Source of the DNA: Cokeromyces recurvatus
Taxonomy: Eukaryota > Mucoromycota > Mucoromycetes > Mucorales > Mucoraceae
DNA: 64,000 nucleotides
Assembly: GCF_025118155.1 (NCBI RefSeq)
Contig: NW_026251436.1
Span: forward strand, 31,001-95,000
Direction: 5' to 3'
This document shows, in pieces, positions 12,242 through 23,048 of this stretch (position 1 is the stretch's first letter; the number at the start of each line of letters is the position of its first letter). A model generated the notes under the pieces. The model saw only the letters and a program-made list of their open reading frames with translations. It was not told the origin of the DNA and did no database searches. The translations under genes were made by a program, and so were the position numbers.

Positions 12242-12922
12242 TTAATGATCAAACCAGTAATTGATTAACGGATTTAATAAATTTCCCAATTGTACTGATG
12301 TCAACTAGAAAGCAAATATATAAGTTTATAAAATTGTATACTATCCATGTTTACTTACAAGTGACGAAGACAGTGCTAGCTTGGGATCTTGTTGTATGGA
12401 ATGCATATGCTTCATAATAGTTGAGTCTTTTAATTGAGATGAGACTATAATCATTAAGCATATATCATTTTTATAATTGGCAGTCTCAGTGACAAGATCA
12501 TGCATATTGTTCCAGTTAACTAGTTTCATAGTATTTAAACCAACAATTGTGAAAGGGGAATCATCTAAATAGTCTTCTACTGTACTACTGTCATCTTCTG
12601 ACGAGTCTTCATCTATAAAAGGTAAATCATTAACAGCAGTAAATAAAGACTGTAGGACACCTACAAACATAGGCAATAGTTCTTTTAGTTCCGTATTTGA
12701 AGAAGGCCATAAATATTGTATAATTTCAGATTCGGGCGCATATTCATTTAAAAGAGCCCGTTTTGAATATAAGCAAAATGAAGGAAATAAAGATGGTTGT
12801 TTTTTGTTTGTAATTTGTTTCTTCATGTTAGTTGATGATGGCTGTTGTCCTTGATTTATTGTCTTTTTGTCAATGAGAGTTGAAGGTAAGGCAGAGCAAG
12901 AAGCCGCTTTATGATGGCCCAT
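12242..12922 (-). CDS. Hypothetical protein with acidic middle region
   Basis: Two exons, 12922-12359 and 12304-12242, give about 208 residues; the donor is GTAAGT and the second exon adds 20 residues before a stop. Features seen are a basic, Gln/Lys-rich N-terminus, a helical block (LKELLPMFVGVLQSLFTAV), an acidic Ser/Asp stretch (DEDSSEDDSSTVEDYLDD) and a beta-rich segment (ICLMIIVSSQL). I recognise no family. The downstream exon is inferred; if unspliced, the frame ends five codons after the donor. Confidence 0.6.
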
Positions 12923-13072
12923 ATTAGAAACCTTTTTTTTTTTTTGTTTAATTGAAATGTAAAATAAATAGCATGATAACGAACTAAAATAATTATTTTT
13001 CTTATCAGGAACTTCAAATTTGAAATAGATAAGATAAAAAAAAGGCTACTATATTTGTATATAAAAAATATA

Positions 13073-13110
<38 letters not shown>

Positions 13111-13966
13111 TAACCTTCCTTTTATTAAGTAGTTTACATGCTAAGAAAATAAAATAAAATAAAATAAAGTCAACTATAATAAATGTAATAAAGATTTATT
13201 GAAAATACTGTTATTTATCATGCTATCAAATATAATCAGCTATAATTCACGTCATATAAATACTATCTATTATCAGTTTGTTTGATAAACATATAAAAAG
13301 ACTTTAATTCATTTTAAACGCTTATGGCTATTTTTTATTTATTTATTCAACAAAATCTGTCTGTGAATATCTACAAGTTTTTAATAAAAGAAGAAGAATA
13401 AATAGTTCAAAATAATTTGTACTAAAACCTTGGTCATAAGTACAAGTTAATCATCATATACATTATTCATTTGCCTTTATGGTACACTATTTTTTTTTTT
13501 TTGAAAAATAACATACCAGCAGTAAAATGATTCATTTATATTCAGTCTGTCTATTATCATTATTATTTAGTTCTAACAGTATGATAGACATATTACAAAT
13601 ATCCAAACGAAAGAAAATAAAATAATGTCCCTGTAACTTCCCTGAATGAATCATTGGATATTATGTAATACGATGACCGTGATGCAAAAAAAAAAAATAA
13701 AAAATAAAAGGAAAGTGACTGCCTTCATTATTTTATTGCAATAATTTTTGGCATGCGCGCGTTGCTATTTTTTTTTTTTTTCTTTTGTCATCATACAATA
13801 ACTTTAAGCACACGTAACAATTTATCTCTTTTTTCTGGTTTTTTTTTTTCATCTTTTATATTCTTATATAACGAATACTAGCAACCTTTCTTTCTCTTTC
13901 TCTCTCTCTGTCTTTTTTTTTTTTTTAGATACTATTTTTTTTAATTAAAAAAATAATAATAATAAT
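12923..13966. other. Intergenic region between divergent genes
   Basis: No gene was recognised. A poly(T) tract of about 31 nt lies at 13078-13109, with further T tracts near 13491, 13770 and 13913. A C/T-rich tract at about 13890-13926 lies immediately before the NUP155 start and may be its promoter. Confidence 0.5.
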
Positions 13967-16900
13967 ATGACTACTCCTGTTCATACAATAAAAGCACCAA
14001 CTGTAAATAGAAATGAAGCCCTGATGAATACTGCAAAGATTATGGAACAGATCATTAGTTATGATCAACAATATCCTGATCTTGCTACTTTATTAATAGG
14101 TATTTCATACATGCATGCATACATATTTATTTATTCTTATTTACTTATTTACTGCCCTTAGGCCCAACTTCTGAAGGATATATTTCACCTGCATTTCCTA
14201 ATATAGGAGAATTTGTACAATCAAATAAATTTCATTTACCTCAACGTCTTATTGATAAACTGAGTGGTAAAGAGATCCCTTTTAGGATTTTATTTTTATT
14301 TTATTTACAATTATTTATGTAGGTGCAAAATGTCGTTTGTTTATCGGTTTATTCCCTGAAATTAACCGTGCTTGGATAACTATCGATAACAAATTGTTTC
14401 TTTGGAGTTTAACAGATGAGTAAGGATTTAACAAAAAAAAAATGAACAAGGAAGCAATTCTTAACTTAACCATCGCATTTCACTCTTATTTATTTTTTCT
14501 TAGCACCAACATTTATGAATATGATGATCAAGATCAAATTATTACAAAAGTGGGACTTGTTAAGCCTAAGCCAGGTTAGTAAATAATTTGAATAGAACAA
14601 AGTATATATATATATATATATATATAAATACTAAAATAAATTCATGATTAGGTTTGCCAGATATTTTTGGTAGAAAGTTAGATTATGTTTTAGTAGTTAC
14701 GACACCACTTCAGGTTATTCTTCTTGGAATTCAAATTAATCAAGAATTAACAATGGAAAATTCAGATTCAATTGGTGTATACTCACTTCAAATGGTCATG
14801 CCAGCTGATGACGTTCAAATGAAATACATTACCGGTACTGATGATGGAAGAATATTTATGATTGGTCGCAATGGAGAATTATATGAGATAGAATATGATG
14901 TAAAGTCATCCATTGTTTTACTATTTGAGGCATAATCTCATTATTATTATTTTCTAGCATTCTTCAAATTGGAATAGATGTAGAATGATTTGTAGAACAC
15001 AATTGTTTATTTCACGATTTATACCATCATTTACACCTCATTTCCTTAAACCTGAATCACATCGTAAGTTTATATATGTATATATATTATTATGTGAAGT
15101 TTTATATTGATTCATATATGTATATAGCTCCTGTTAAATCAATGGCTATTGATAATGAACGTAAAGTATTATATTTGTTATCAGAGAAATCATCTATTGA
15201 AGTAAGTTATTTCATAATCTACTAGCAAGAAAAAAAAAAAGTCAAACTAAAAAACTATTTTATATTCAAGGTGGTTTATCTGGGTGACGCTTATAATAAT
15301 TACAGACCTGTAGCTAAACATACAAATATTATTGAAAACGCAATTCAATTATGTCGCCAACAATCTAGAATAGTTACCGCAAATGATTTTATAATTGAAT
15401 CAATTCACGTTATTTCAGTAGCAGAATCAAAACGTATTCATTTGATGGCAATGACAACTAAAGGATATCGTTTATATTTCTCGCATTATAAAGATGCCTT
15501 CCGTATGGGTGGCTTTACTACTAATACCAATTATACCATGACGGGTCCTCCTAATACATTAGAGTTAGGACATATTCGAGTACCACCATCAACAACTGAT
15601 TTGAATAAAGAAGCTGGACAATTACCAACAAGCTATATTGAAACCTATTATGATTGTGGTATTTGTGTCTCTGTTAACCCTAAAGATGAGTTAACAGATC
15701 AACTTCACATTACTTCTGTCACTTGTTTACCCGAGAATATGTCTGCAACTACTTCTACTTCAACAGGAACATCTAATATGATAACAGTAAGTTATTAACA
15801 CTATTTTTTAGTAATGTATTTGTTCATTGATTAACATCTATGTGTGTATGTATATAGACTGGTTATCAGAACTATAATAAGTCTGATTATTTAGAAACAG
15901 ATATGATAATCAACTTGGATGATAAAGTTCAATGTATAGTTGAGGCAAATGCAAATACAGTAGGCAAGAATTATTTACGAGAAATAACTGAACAATTAGC
16001 CAATCCACCACGACAATTTATCGTTTTATCATCCCTTTCTGTTACTTACTTTACTAAATTACGACCTGTAGATATTCTTTATCAACTTATTTCAAATGAT
16101 AAAACGCGTATCAGTCATAACAATGGTGGTGGTAGTATGAGGATGGTACAGGCAGACGAAAACTTGAAGAACATTATCTCCTTTTTTGAAAGATATGGTA
16201 AAAGAGAAGCATGTGCTATGTGTCTATCTATCATTTGTGCCAGTGATGAATTAGATATCGTTCAAAGAGCAACTCAATTATTTTTTGAATATGGTGGTGC
16301 ACCTAGTGCAAAGAATGCAACACAAGTGAGAGGTAATCATTTAGGACAAGTCGTTGGACAAACAGATATATGTTATAGTGGTAAACATAATGGTTTCCTT
16401 CTTTATTTTTCGCGTATTATTTCATCTATTTGGAAAATGAAGCTATTCAAGAATAGGTAAAAAATTGAACTTTACATGTAAAACGTGAATGATTAAATAA
16501 TGATTATTTTGCATATATAGTGGAAATGATATTCAAGCAATTGCTTATCGCTCTCAATTACAACGTTTATTAGATAACACAAAAGTGAATTTACAAAGAT
16601 TAAAGCATTTTATGGATGTGTAAGAAGTTGAAAGAATTCATTTTATGATTTGATATATTTACTTGTATATAAAAAAAAATTAGAAACGCTCATTTTCATG
16701 ATTCTGCAAGTATCTTTGATCAAAGATTTCAATCCACAGATAGAAATTTGGTAGCATTGGAATTAGTAAGTGAAAGCCAAGTTATTCATTCATTCATTTA
16801 TTTATTTTTGTTCATTCTTTCTTTATTTACCTGACTTGTAGAGTGAACAAAAATCTGTACATGATTTATATTTATTACTTGTACAATGTATTGAAGCCAT

Positions 16901-17263
16901 TTCATTCTTTCAATTCCTTTTGGATTCAGAAGTACAAAATATTATAGCTCAACAGTAAAGTATAAACATGTTAGGGACAAAGAAAAAAAAACACACAAAA
17001 CAAAAAAACTAAAAAAAAATATATATTCATTTATAAAATAGTTTAACGACATCAGAAGAAGAAAGTAACAAGATTTATGATTTAGATATGAACGTGATAT
17101 TAACAACATTAGAAGGAAGAGAGTCTATTCGTGAACTTGTGATTGCAACCATTGTTAAATATGGATCGAGTGGTAGTCAGATTGGATTTGATGTTGTTAG
17201 TAGACATTTGGAAACTTACTGTAACTCATTCTTTGGACCATTTGATATTGCCTTTTTTAAAGT

Positions 17264-17315
<52 letters not shown>

Positions 17316-18132
17316 GAAATGTTCATATTGACTCTGTTTGTAGGGAATTGAATTCATTCGTCGCGCTTATAAAGATGATTCAGATTATGAACGAATTGAA
17401 TCATTAAAAGAATCTCTTCATCATTTCAAAGCAGCAGCAGATGAAATATCAGATCAGAAAATGGAAAGTATTTGTCAAGTCTATAAAGAACAAACATTTC
17501 ATATTGGTATTATTGAATTAGCATTAGAAAGAGCTCAAAAGATAGACCCTCAACAACAAGGTATATTAGCCTTTGAAGCCTTAACTGCTAGATCTACTTC
17601 AACCATCATACATGATGAAACAAGCGAAGCACTTATGTATGCTCGACTTAATTCATATCAATTTATTTTTGATGCCTTAACTGACTTTATCTTCAATCCC
17701 AACAAAAAAGAACCTGCAGTAGATAACGCGACTATGTATGCAAAACAAGTATTTGAAACTATGATTCGAAATGATGATAAACTTTTCCATTATAAACTCT
17801 ATGAATGGTATTTGGAAAGAGGATTAATGGACGAACTATTAAAAGTAGATACACCTTATCTGATACCTTTCTTTGAACATTATGTTGCAGATAAAGAAGT
17901 CGCCCTTACTTTCCTTTGGCAATATTATCGTCTTAAGGATCAATACCTTGAAGCCGCTGAATATTTGGATTCTTTAGCTTCTTTACCTAATTTGTCTGTA
18001 AATGACAGACTACAATATATTGCTTTAGCTTTAATTAATGCACGTTGTGCAAATGCTTCTGAATTAATTCAAGCATTGGAACAGAAAAAGGAAATGATTC
18101 GTTCAAGTACAGCTACTCATCCAACATTATAA
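13967..18132 (+). CDS. NUP155: Nucleoporin of the Nup155/Nup157/Nup170 family
   Basis: Fourteen exons in phase: 13967-14099, 14162-14266, 14323-14419, 14504-14574, 14652-14899, 14958-15063, 15128-15201, 15271-15786, 15858-16456, 16521-16619, 16684-16765, 16842-16954, 17042-17261 and 17344-18132, giving about 1083 residues. The N-terminal beta-propeller shows PAFPNIGEFVQSN, INRAWITIDNKLFLWSL, YEYDDQDQII, LVVTTPLQVILLGI and DDGRIFMIGRNGELYEIEY. The C-terminal helical solenoid includes FIRRAYKDDSDYERIESLKE and KDQYLEAAEYLDSLASL. This is an inner-ring scaffold protein of the nuclear pore. It is shorter than family members I know (about 1,350-1,500 residues): the solenoid stops soon after QYIALALINARCANASELI. 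Intron 13 carries a roughly 40-nt poly(A). Confidence 0.93.
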
Positions 18133-18379
18133 ATAATGTATATAAACATACATGTTACATGTGTACGGATATATATACATGTGTATAATGGAATCAATAA
18201 ATTATGTAATATTCATCTAGATTATTCATAGTAGCAGTGTATTTTTTTTTTTTTTTTAATAGTCATTTATTCATAATTTAAATAAAATTGAAAATGAATT
18301 CTATATAAATATGTGTATATATCTCTCTTGAGAATACATGTATATATATATTTATAAATATACATGTATACATATTTAT

Positions 18380-19267
18380 TTAGTCTTTGCATTTTGCTGT
18401 AAGGGCTCTGTGGGCTTCAGCTAATTGTGCTTCAAGCGTTCGAATTCGTTCTTCAAGCGTTTTATCTTTTTCAATAAGAGCTCCTTTCTCCGACTCAAGC
18501 ACGGCAACACGGGTCGTAAGTCGGGCATTATCACCCTCAAGTTCACTTACTTGCTTTTCCAAATTCTCCATCTTGATCAACTTCTTAAGTCTGGATCTAC
18601 GTGCAGCATCTGTATTCTTTTGACGTTTAAGTGCAGCTTCATCTGTTTCATTTATTTTACGTTTCAAAGGCGAAGGAAGTTGTGATGATGTTACCATACT
18701 AGCAGGTCTTGGAGCGATAGCGATAGGAATAGGGGTGGTGGTGGTGGTGGTGGTGGTAGTTGCTGTCTTGGGTTTAGGTAGAATAGCAACAGGTTTAGGT
18801 ACTACACGACGAGTCTGTGATTGTTGTTGTTGTTGTTGTTGAGATACACTCGTGGTATGAATAGATGTTGACATTGGTGGTGAAGATAATTCTGTTGTAT
18901 TAGTATTCATCATGATATCAGGAAAGAGAGACACTAGAGCTTCTGTAGAGATCATATCATTTTCATTTTCAGTAGTCGTAGGACTTGCTGTTAAAGGAGG
19001 AGAAATAGGTAATAATTGAAATAGATCCTGAAAAGAAGTATCTGTAGAATCTTTAAGAAGATGATCTTGTGGTAATATTAACCAATCCTTTAATAAAGGT
19101 GATGCATCATCACTAAGAGGAGTATTTAGAATTTGGGCTAAAGTAAACTGATCTTCTTGAGAGATAGGCGTAGGAAGGCCACTCTCTTGTGTGTACATGT
19201 TTGATATAGTAGCAGTAGTAGCAGTAGTAGCAGTAGTAGTAGCAGTAGTAGTAGGATAATAGGTCAT
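18380..19267 (-). CDS. bZIP transcription factor, Gcn4/CPC1-like
   Basis: A single exon of 295 codons. The N-terminal half is Thr/Ser/Gln-rich and contains acidic-hydrophobic stretches (LLKDWLILPQDHLL, FQDLFQLLPISPP) typical of activation domains. The basic region KRQKNTDAARRSRLKKL at about residues 213-229 has the NTxAARRSR signature of the Gcn4 family, followed by a leucine zipper (LEKQVSELEGDNARLTTRV). Gcn4/CPC1 proteins bind TGACTCA sites and activate amino acid biosynthesis under starvation. The upstream leader has two short ORFs, annotated separately, which fits translational control. Simple Thr tracts and a (CAA) Gln tract occur in the N-terminal half. Confidence 0.92.
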   Translation of the reverse strand: MTYYPTTTATTTATTATTATISNMYTQESGLPTPISQEDQFTLAQILNTPLSDDASPLLKDWLILPQDHLLKDSTDTSFQDLFQLLPISPPLTASPTTTENENDMISTEALVSLFPDIMMNTNTTELSSPPMSTSIHTTSVSQQQQQQQSQTRRVVPKPVAILPKPKTATTTTTTTTTPIPIAIAPRPASMVTSSQLPSPLKRKINETDEAALKRQKNTDAARRSRLKKLIKMENLEKQVSELEGDNARLTTRVAVLESEKGALIEKDKTLEERIRTLEAQLAEAHRALTAKCKD

Positions 19268-19304
19268 ATTTGCTTCTTTATGTTATATTATATATATATG
19301 TATA

Positions 19305-19442
19305 TTAAGCTGGATAGTTGAAATTCAAATTAGTTTTCTTTCTTGAGCAGGTAGAAGGTTCGTCAGTAGTGTATGAGAAGAATGGCTTGAAAGGTTGAGG
19401 ATTTAAAAAAGTGAACATTTTTCGATAACAATCAAAAAACAT
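19305..19442 (-). promoter_or_regulatory. Putative uORF2 in bZIP leader (45 codons plus stop)
   Basis: ATG at 19442, with a second in-frame ATG at 19418, opens a 45-codon ORF ending at 19305. That leaves 37 nt to the bZIP ATG and 101 nt between uORF1 and uORF2. A short uORF, a spacer, a longer inhibitory uORF and then the main frame is the layout of cpc-1/cpcA/GCN4 leaders. No other ATG lies between uORF2 and the main start. Confidence 0.55.
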
Positions 19443-19543
19443 TTTTAACAAAATAATAGTAATAATAATCAAGTTTAACAAAGGTTAACAAAAATAATAA
19501 TTTAAACAAATAAAGTAGCGCAAAAAAGGGGAAGAAAAGGGAA

Positions 19544-19558
19544 TTAAAAGGCGACCAT
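19544..19558 (-). promoter_or_regulatory. Putative uORF1 in bZIP leader (Met-Val-Ala-Phe-stop)
   Basis: ATG at 19558 opens a four-codon ORF ending in TAA at 19544. It is 286 nt upstream of the bZIP start. Its size is like the very short first uORF of yeast GCN4. Transcription of this position is assumed, not shown. Confidence 0.5.
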
Positions 19559-19811
19559 TTTAAACTAAATAATTATAAATATAATAAAGAAGTTAAATAA
19601 TAAATTTAAAATGGGAATTTAAAGAAGAAGAAGAAAAAAAACAAAAAAAAGGGGGGAGGATGTAATATCCTTTTTTAAAAAAAAAAATCGTAGATCATAA
19701 ATAACAAAAATGATAATGATTGGATTATTTATTATTGCTCATAACTGAAAATCTATGATGATTGGATAGAAATAGAGTATTATTGATATAAGCCACTTTC
19801 TTCTTATCTTG

Positions 19812-21821
19812 TCATTCAATTAGCCAGCAGTTTTTGATACGTTTCTTGATAATATAGGGTTGTTCAAGCTTATTTTTAAGCTGACGTCTTCTAAATTCAC
19901 CAATTCCTATCTTCCTTTTATCTGTGTCTTTTCCATTAATAATCCAATCTAATGCATTTGTTTTCTTCAATAGACTTAATCTTTTTTGTTTTCTTTTCTT
20001 TTTATGTCTAGAGAATACGATTAAATCTGATGACGCTTTTCTTTTTAAGCTTGGTAGTGACATTAATCGAAATATTTCTTCATAGCGTTTATTCTCTTCT
20101 TCTTTATCATCATTACAATTAAATAATAAAATTGCTTCTTCTTCTTCCTCCTCCTCTTCTTCTTCTTTTTTTTGATTATTATTATTTATTATGTCAGGGC
20201 TTAATCTAGTGTCGTCATTTGCTAAATTAGATACCCGGGTTAAAAAATTACTATAGTTGGAAGGTGACAATAATTTGGTATCTTCATTCATGATAACAGA
20301 GGGGGTATCTGAGTTTATATGATGTATTGTGGATGCTTCTTCTTTATTATGAGTGTCAAGGTCGAATTGATGTACACTACCATCTGTGTCAAAGACAGAT
20401 AGATCTGTATCATCATCATTATGAAGGGACTCATTCGTCAAGGTGCTGGACAATAACATTTCTTTTATTAACTTTTTTTCCTCTATGCAATTAGAGTTTT
20501 CTTCATAAATAGCGGTAGATTCACTTATTTGCTCATTTGACTTTTCATTAAAAACTTGGCTTACATTTTTAGTTAAAGCATCGTTGAATGGAATTAGTTT
20601 TGTTATACATTCATCATTTATTTGTTCAGTCTCAAAATAATTCGATTCTATTATTACACTATGATCATCGTCTGAATGAGTTGCTTCTTGTAGTATATTA
20701 TTCATTTGTTTTGTATGTCCACTATCAGTTATTACTTCTTTTAGGTCCTTTTCTTGTGTATTCATTATTGAGTCATGATCTATTACTGCTTGTTCTATAT
20801 CTTTACTTTTCTTTTTTAATAATTGATCTTTTTCTTTATTTTCGTTTTCTTGTAATTGACTTATCTCTTCTCCATCTTTATTTCCGTTTTCTCGTAATTG
20901 ACTTGTATCTTCTCTATCTTTATTTCCGTTTTCTCGTAATTGACTTATCTCTTTTCCATCTTTATTTCCGTTTTCTCGTAATTGACTTGTATCTTCTCCA
21001 CCTTTGTTTTCGTTATCTAACAATTGAACTAATTTGTCTGTATTATTTTTATTATCCAATACTACATCTTGCTCCTTATTTTCGGACAGGTAACACATAT
21101 CTTTTACTTTATTTGTATTCACGGATAAATTATCTTTATCCTTATTATCTTGAATCATTTTATTTGCTTCTTGCTGTACAGTAGTTTCAAACTCTTTAGC
21201 ATCATACTCGGTATCCATCGCAAGTTCATCATTTGCTAATTCAGTTTGGTTTATATCAGTTCCTGAATTTTCCTTTATTTCATCGTATTCATCCTTCTCG
21301 TCTAAATGTTGCTTTATATTAGTTGTATTTTCAACAGAATCCTCTATCTTATCAGGCAGCGTGTCATTTTGTTGTTTTAATAGTGGTGATTCTTTTTTAT
21401 CATCTTCAGTATATTGTTCAATGTAAACCACGGCTTTTTTAGTTGGAGGAGGGATATCTTGTTTTGTAGGTGGTATAATGGTGATGTGACTTAAATCCAT
21501 CTGCCAATTCTCATCGCTCTTTTTTTTCTTTTGTTTAATCAATTCCTTAAAATTTTTTGGCTGACTATTAACTACTTGATCATCGATGGATTTGTTGTTT
21601 GCAGATTTTTTTATACTAATATGTGACGATGTAGACAGATGAACAGGTTGATCTTGTTTCCAAAGTTCGGATAGAATAACTCGATCATGGTGTGAGGGTG
21701 TACGGATCAATAAGAGATCATCCATAATGTGAGCATTCACGGGTGTCATGAACTCTGTATCAAGTACCTCCCTTCTTGGTAATTTGCGATTACGTTTTGG
21801 TTTTAGTTTAATTTGTGACAT
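19812..21821 (-). CDS. Large low-complexity charged protein of unknown function
   Basis: One uninterrupted frame of 669 codons. The N-terminus is basic (KLKPKRNRKLPRREVLDTEF) and reads like a folded or motif region to about residue 75 (LLLIRTPSHHDRVILSELW). The middle is Asn/Asp/Glu/Lys-rich and probably disordered, with four tandem 14-residue repeats. The C-terminus is strongly basic again (RHKKKRKQKRLSLLKK, GEFRRRQLKNKLEQPYIIKKRIKNCW). Basic ends around an acidic disordered middle suggest a nuclear chromosomal protein, for example a kinetochore or DNA-repair scaffold. No family is recognised. Confidence 0.7.
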   Translation of the reverse strand: MSQIKLKPKRNRKLPRREVLDTEFMTPVNAHIMDDLLLIRTPSHHDRVILSELWKQDQPVHLSTSSHISIKKSANNKSIDDQVVNSQPKNFKELIKQKKKKSDENWQMDLSHITIIPPTKQDIPPPTKKAVVYIEQYTEDDKKESPLLKQQNDTLPDKIEDSVENTTNIKQHLDEKDEYDEIKENSGTDINQTELANDELAMDTEYDAKEFETTVQQEANKMIQDNKDKDNLSVNTNKVKDMCYLSENKEQDVVLDNKNNTDKLVQLLDNENKGGEDTSQLRENGNKDGKEISQLRENGNKDREDTSQLRENGNKDGEEISQLQENENKEKDQLLKKKSKDIEQAVIDHDSIMNTQEKDLKEVITDSGHTKQMNNILQEATHSDDDHSVIIESNYFETEQINDECITKLIPFNDALTKNVSQVFNEKSNEQISESTAIYEENSNCIEEKKLIKEMLLSSTLTNESLHNDDDTDLSVFDTDGSVHQFDLDTHNKEEASTIHHINSDTPSVIMNEDTKLLSPSNYSNFLTRVSNLANDDTRLSPDIINNNNQKKEEEEEEEEEEAILLFNCNDDKEEENKRYEEIFRLMSLPSLKRKASSDLIVFSRHKKKRKQKRLSLLKKTNALDWIINGKDTDKRKIGIGEFRRRQLKNKLEQPYIIKKRIKNCWLIE
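20843..21010 (-). repeat. Four tandem 42-bp coding repeats
   Basis: Units at 20843-20884, 20885-20926, 20927-20968 and 20969-21010, with a degenerate fifth after 21010. Each encodes a 14-residue unit of the type LRENGNKDGEEISQ. Units alternate between an EEIS/KEIS form and an EDTS form, so the effective period is 84 bp. Confidence 0.9.
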
Positions 21822-22440
21822 TATTTAATTTCGAAGCCAAATACTAATAATTATGACACAGAATATTGATTATGTTAATGTGTGTTCGTTTTTTTTTTTT
21901 TTTATGAATGTGTGAATGTTAAAAAAAAAATCATTTTTTTTTTACAAGTATTCAAACTGTGTATGTGTATATTATTTTAACTCAGATGATAGAGTAAAAA
22001 ACATGTATTATCATCATTTCAAAGTATTTTTCACTAGAAACTTTACTATTACTATTAAAAGAAGGAGAAAAAAGAAGATGTGTAGAAGATTATTATTTTG
22101 ACAAGTACATATATAAGCTAAGTATTACATTAACCAATCATTATCCACTCAGCAATAACAGTGTAGGTGTTATCTTTCTTGACACAAAAAAAAAAAAAAA
22201 AAAAAAAAATATATTAGAAAGACGGTTTGCAGCTCAAGTACATTGAAGTCATATTATGTGCAGCTAAATCTCCCCATCCATACATGAAAGACTTACCGCA
22301 ATTTATTACGTTCTTTAACCTTACCAATAGATACTCTTTTACCTCAATTATTACAAGATTCTACACCTAGATCTTCTCTGTTGTCGAGATTATCATCAAC
22401 TCACCGAGAGCTGTCAACCTAAAATACATTCATTAACACC

Positions 22441-22486
<46 letters not shown>

Positions 22487-23048
22487 AACAAATTAAATCC
22501 ATAACCTAGAAAAGATCAGCATAGAAATGCTCCTAATAAATTAAAATAACTGACATAATTTTGACTATTCATATCATTGTCCCTTTGTTGACCTTCTATG
22601 TTCTTTAATTAAAACATAGTTAGTGTATTTACTAGTTATCTATCTCTTTAATACACTCTCTCTACACATTAATTGCGTATATCTTCCCGTTAGTAGCCAG
22701 TAAGTTATCTATATAATTCTTTGATTATTATCTTTTCTTCTACCATACAAAATATATTAACAATTCCTTAATTAATTCTCTCTCTCCCTCTTCCTCTGTC
22801 TCAATAATAGTGGCATAGCTATACTTTTTTTTTTTTTTAATTTCTTTACTCTTGATCTAATCTAAGCAATTTTCATATCTTGTGGGGTTTTAAAAAATTA
22901 AATTATTGTTTAAAGGTAATTAGATGTATTGCCTATAAATACATCTGTAATAAAGTCCGCTAATAATTGACTATTAATTCATTTTATTCTCTTTTTCCTT
23001 TTTTTTTTTTTTTTTTATCTCCTTTAATAACATATTAATAATATAAAG
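21822..23048. other. Intergenic region with a possible gene fragment
   Basis: Poly(A) tracts at about 22186-22209 and 22447-22482 bracket a less simple segment. Within it, plus-strand 22288-22428 reads TYRNLLRSLTLPIDTLLPQL and continues to a stop. The YRNLLRSL start resembles LYR-motif mitochondrial proteins, but no start codon or further exon could be assigned. C/T-rich tracts near 22780-22850 and 22990-23020 precede the gene at 23049. Confidence 0.4.

Larger units (their letters stand above)
19268..19811. other. Leader and promoter region of the bZIP gene
   Basis: This 544-bp gap holds the two uORFs above and, on the minus strand, a C/T-rich tract at about 19621-19690 that may be the promoter core. 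No other gene is seen. Confidence 0.5.

Noticed and set aside
20588..21184. Plus-strand open frame of 198 codons rich in Leu/Tyr
   Set aside because: It is the antisense shadow of the 42-bp repeats and low-complexity region of the minus-strand gene.
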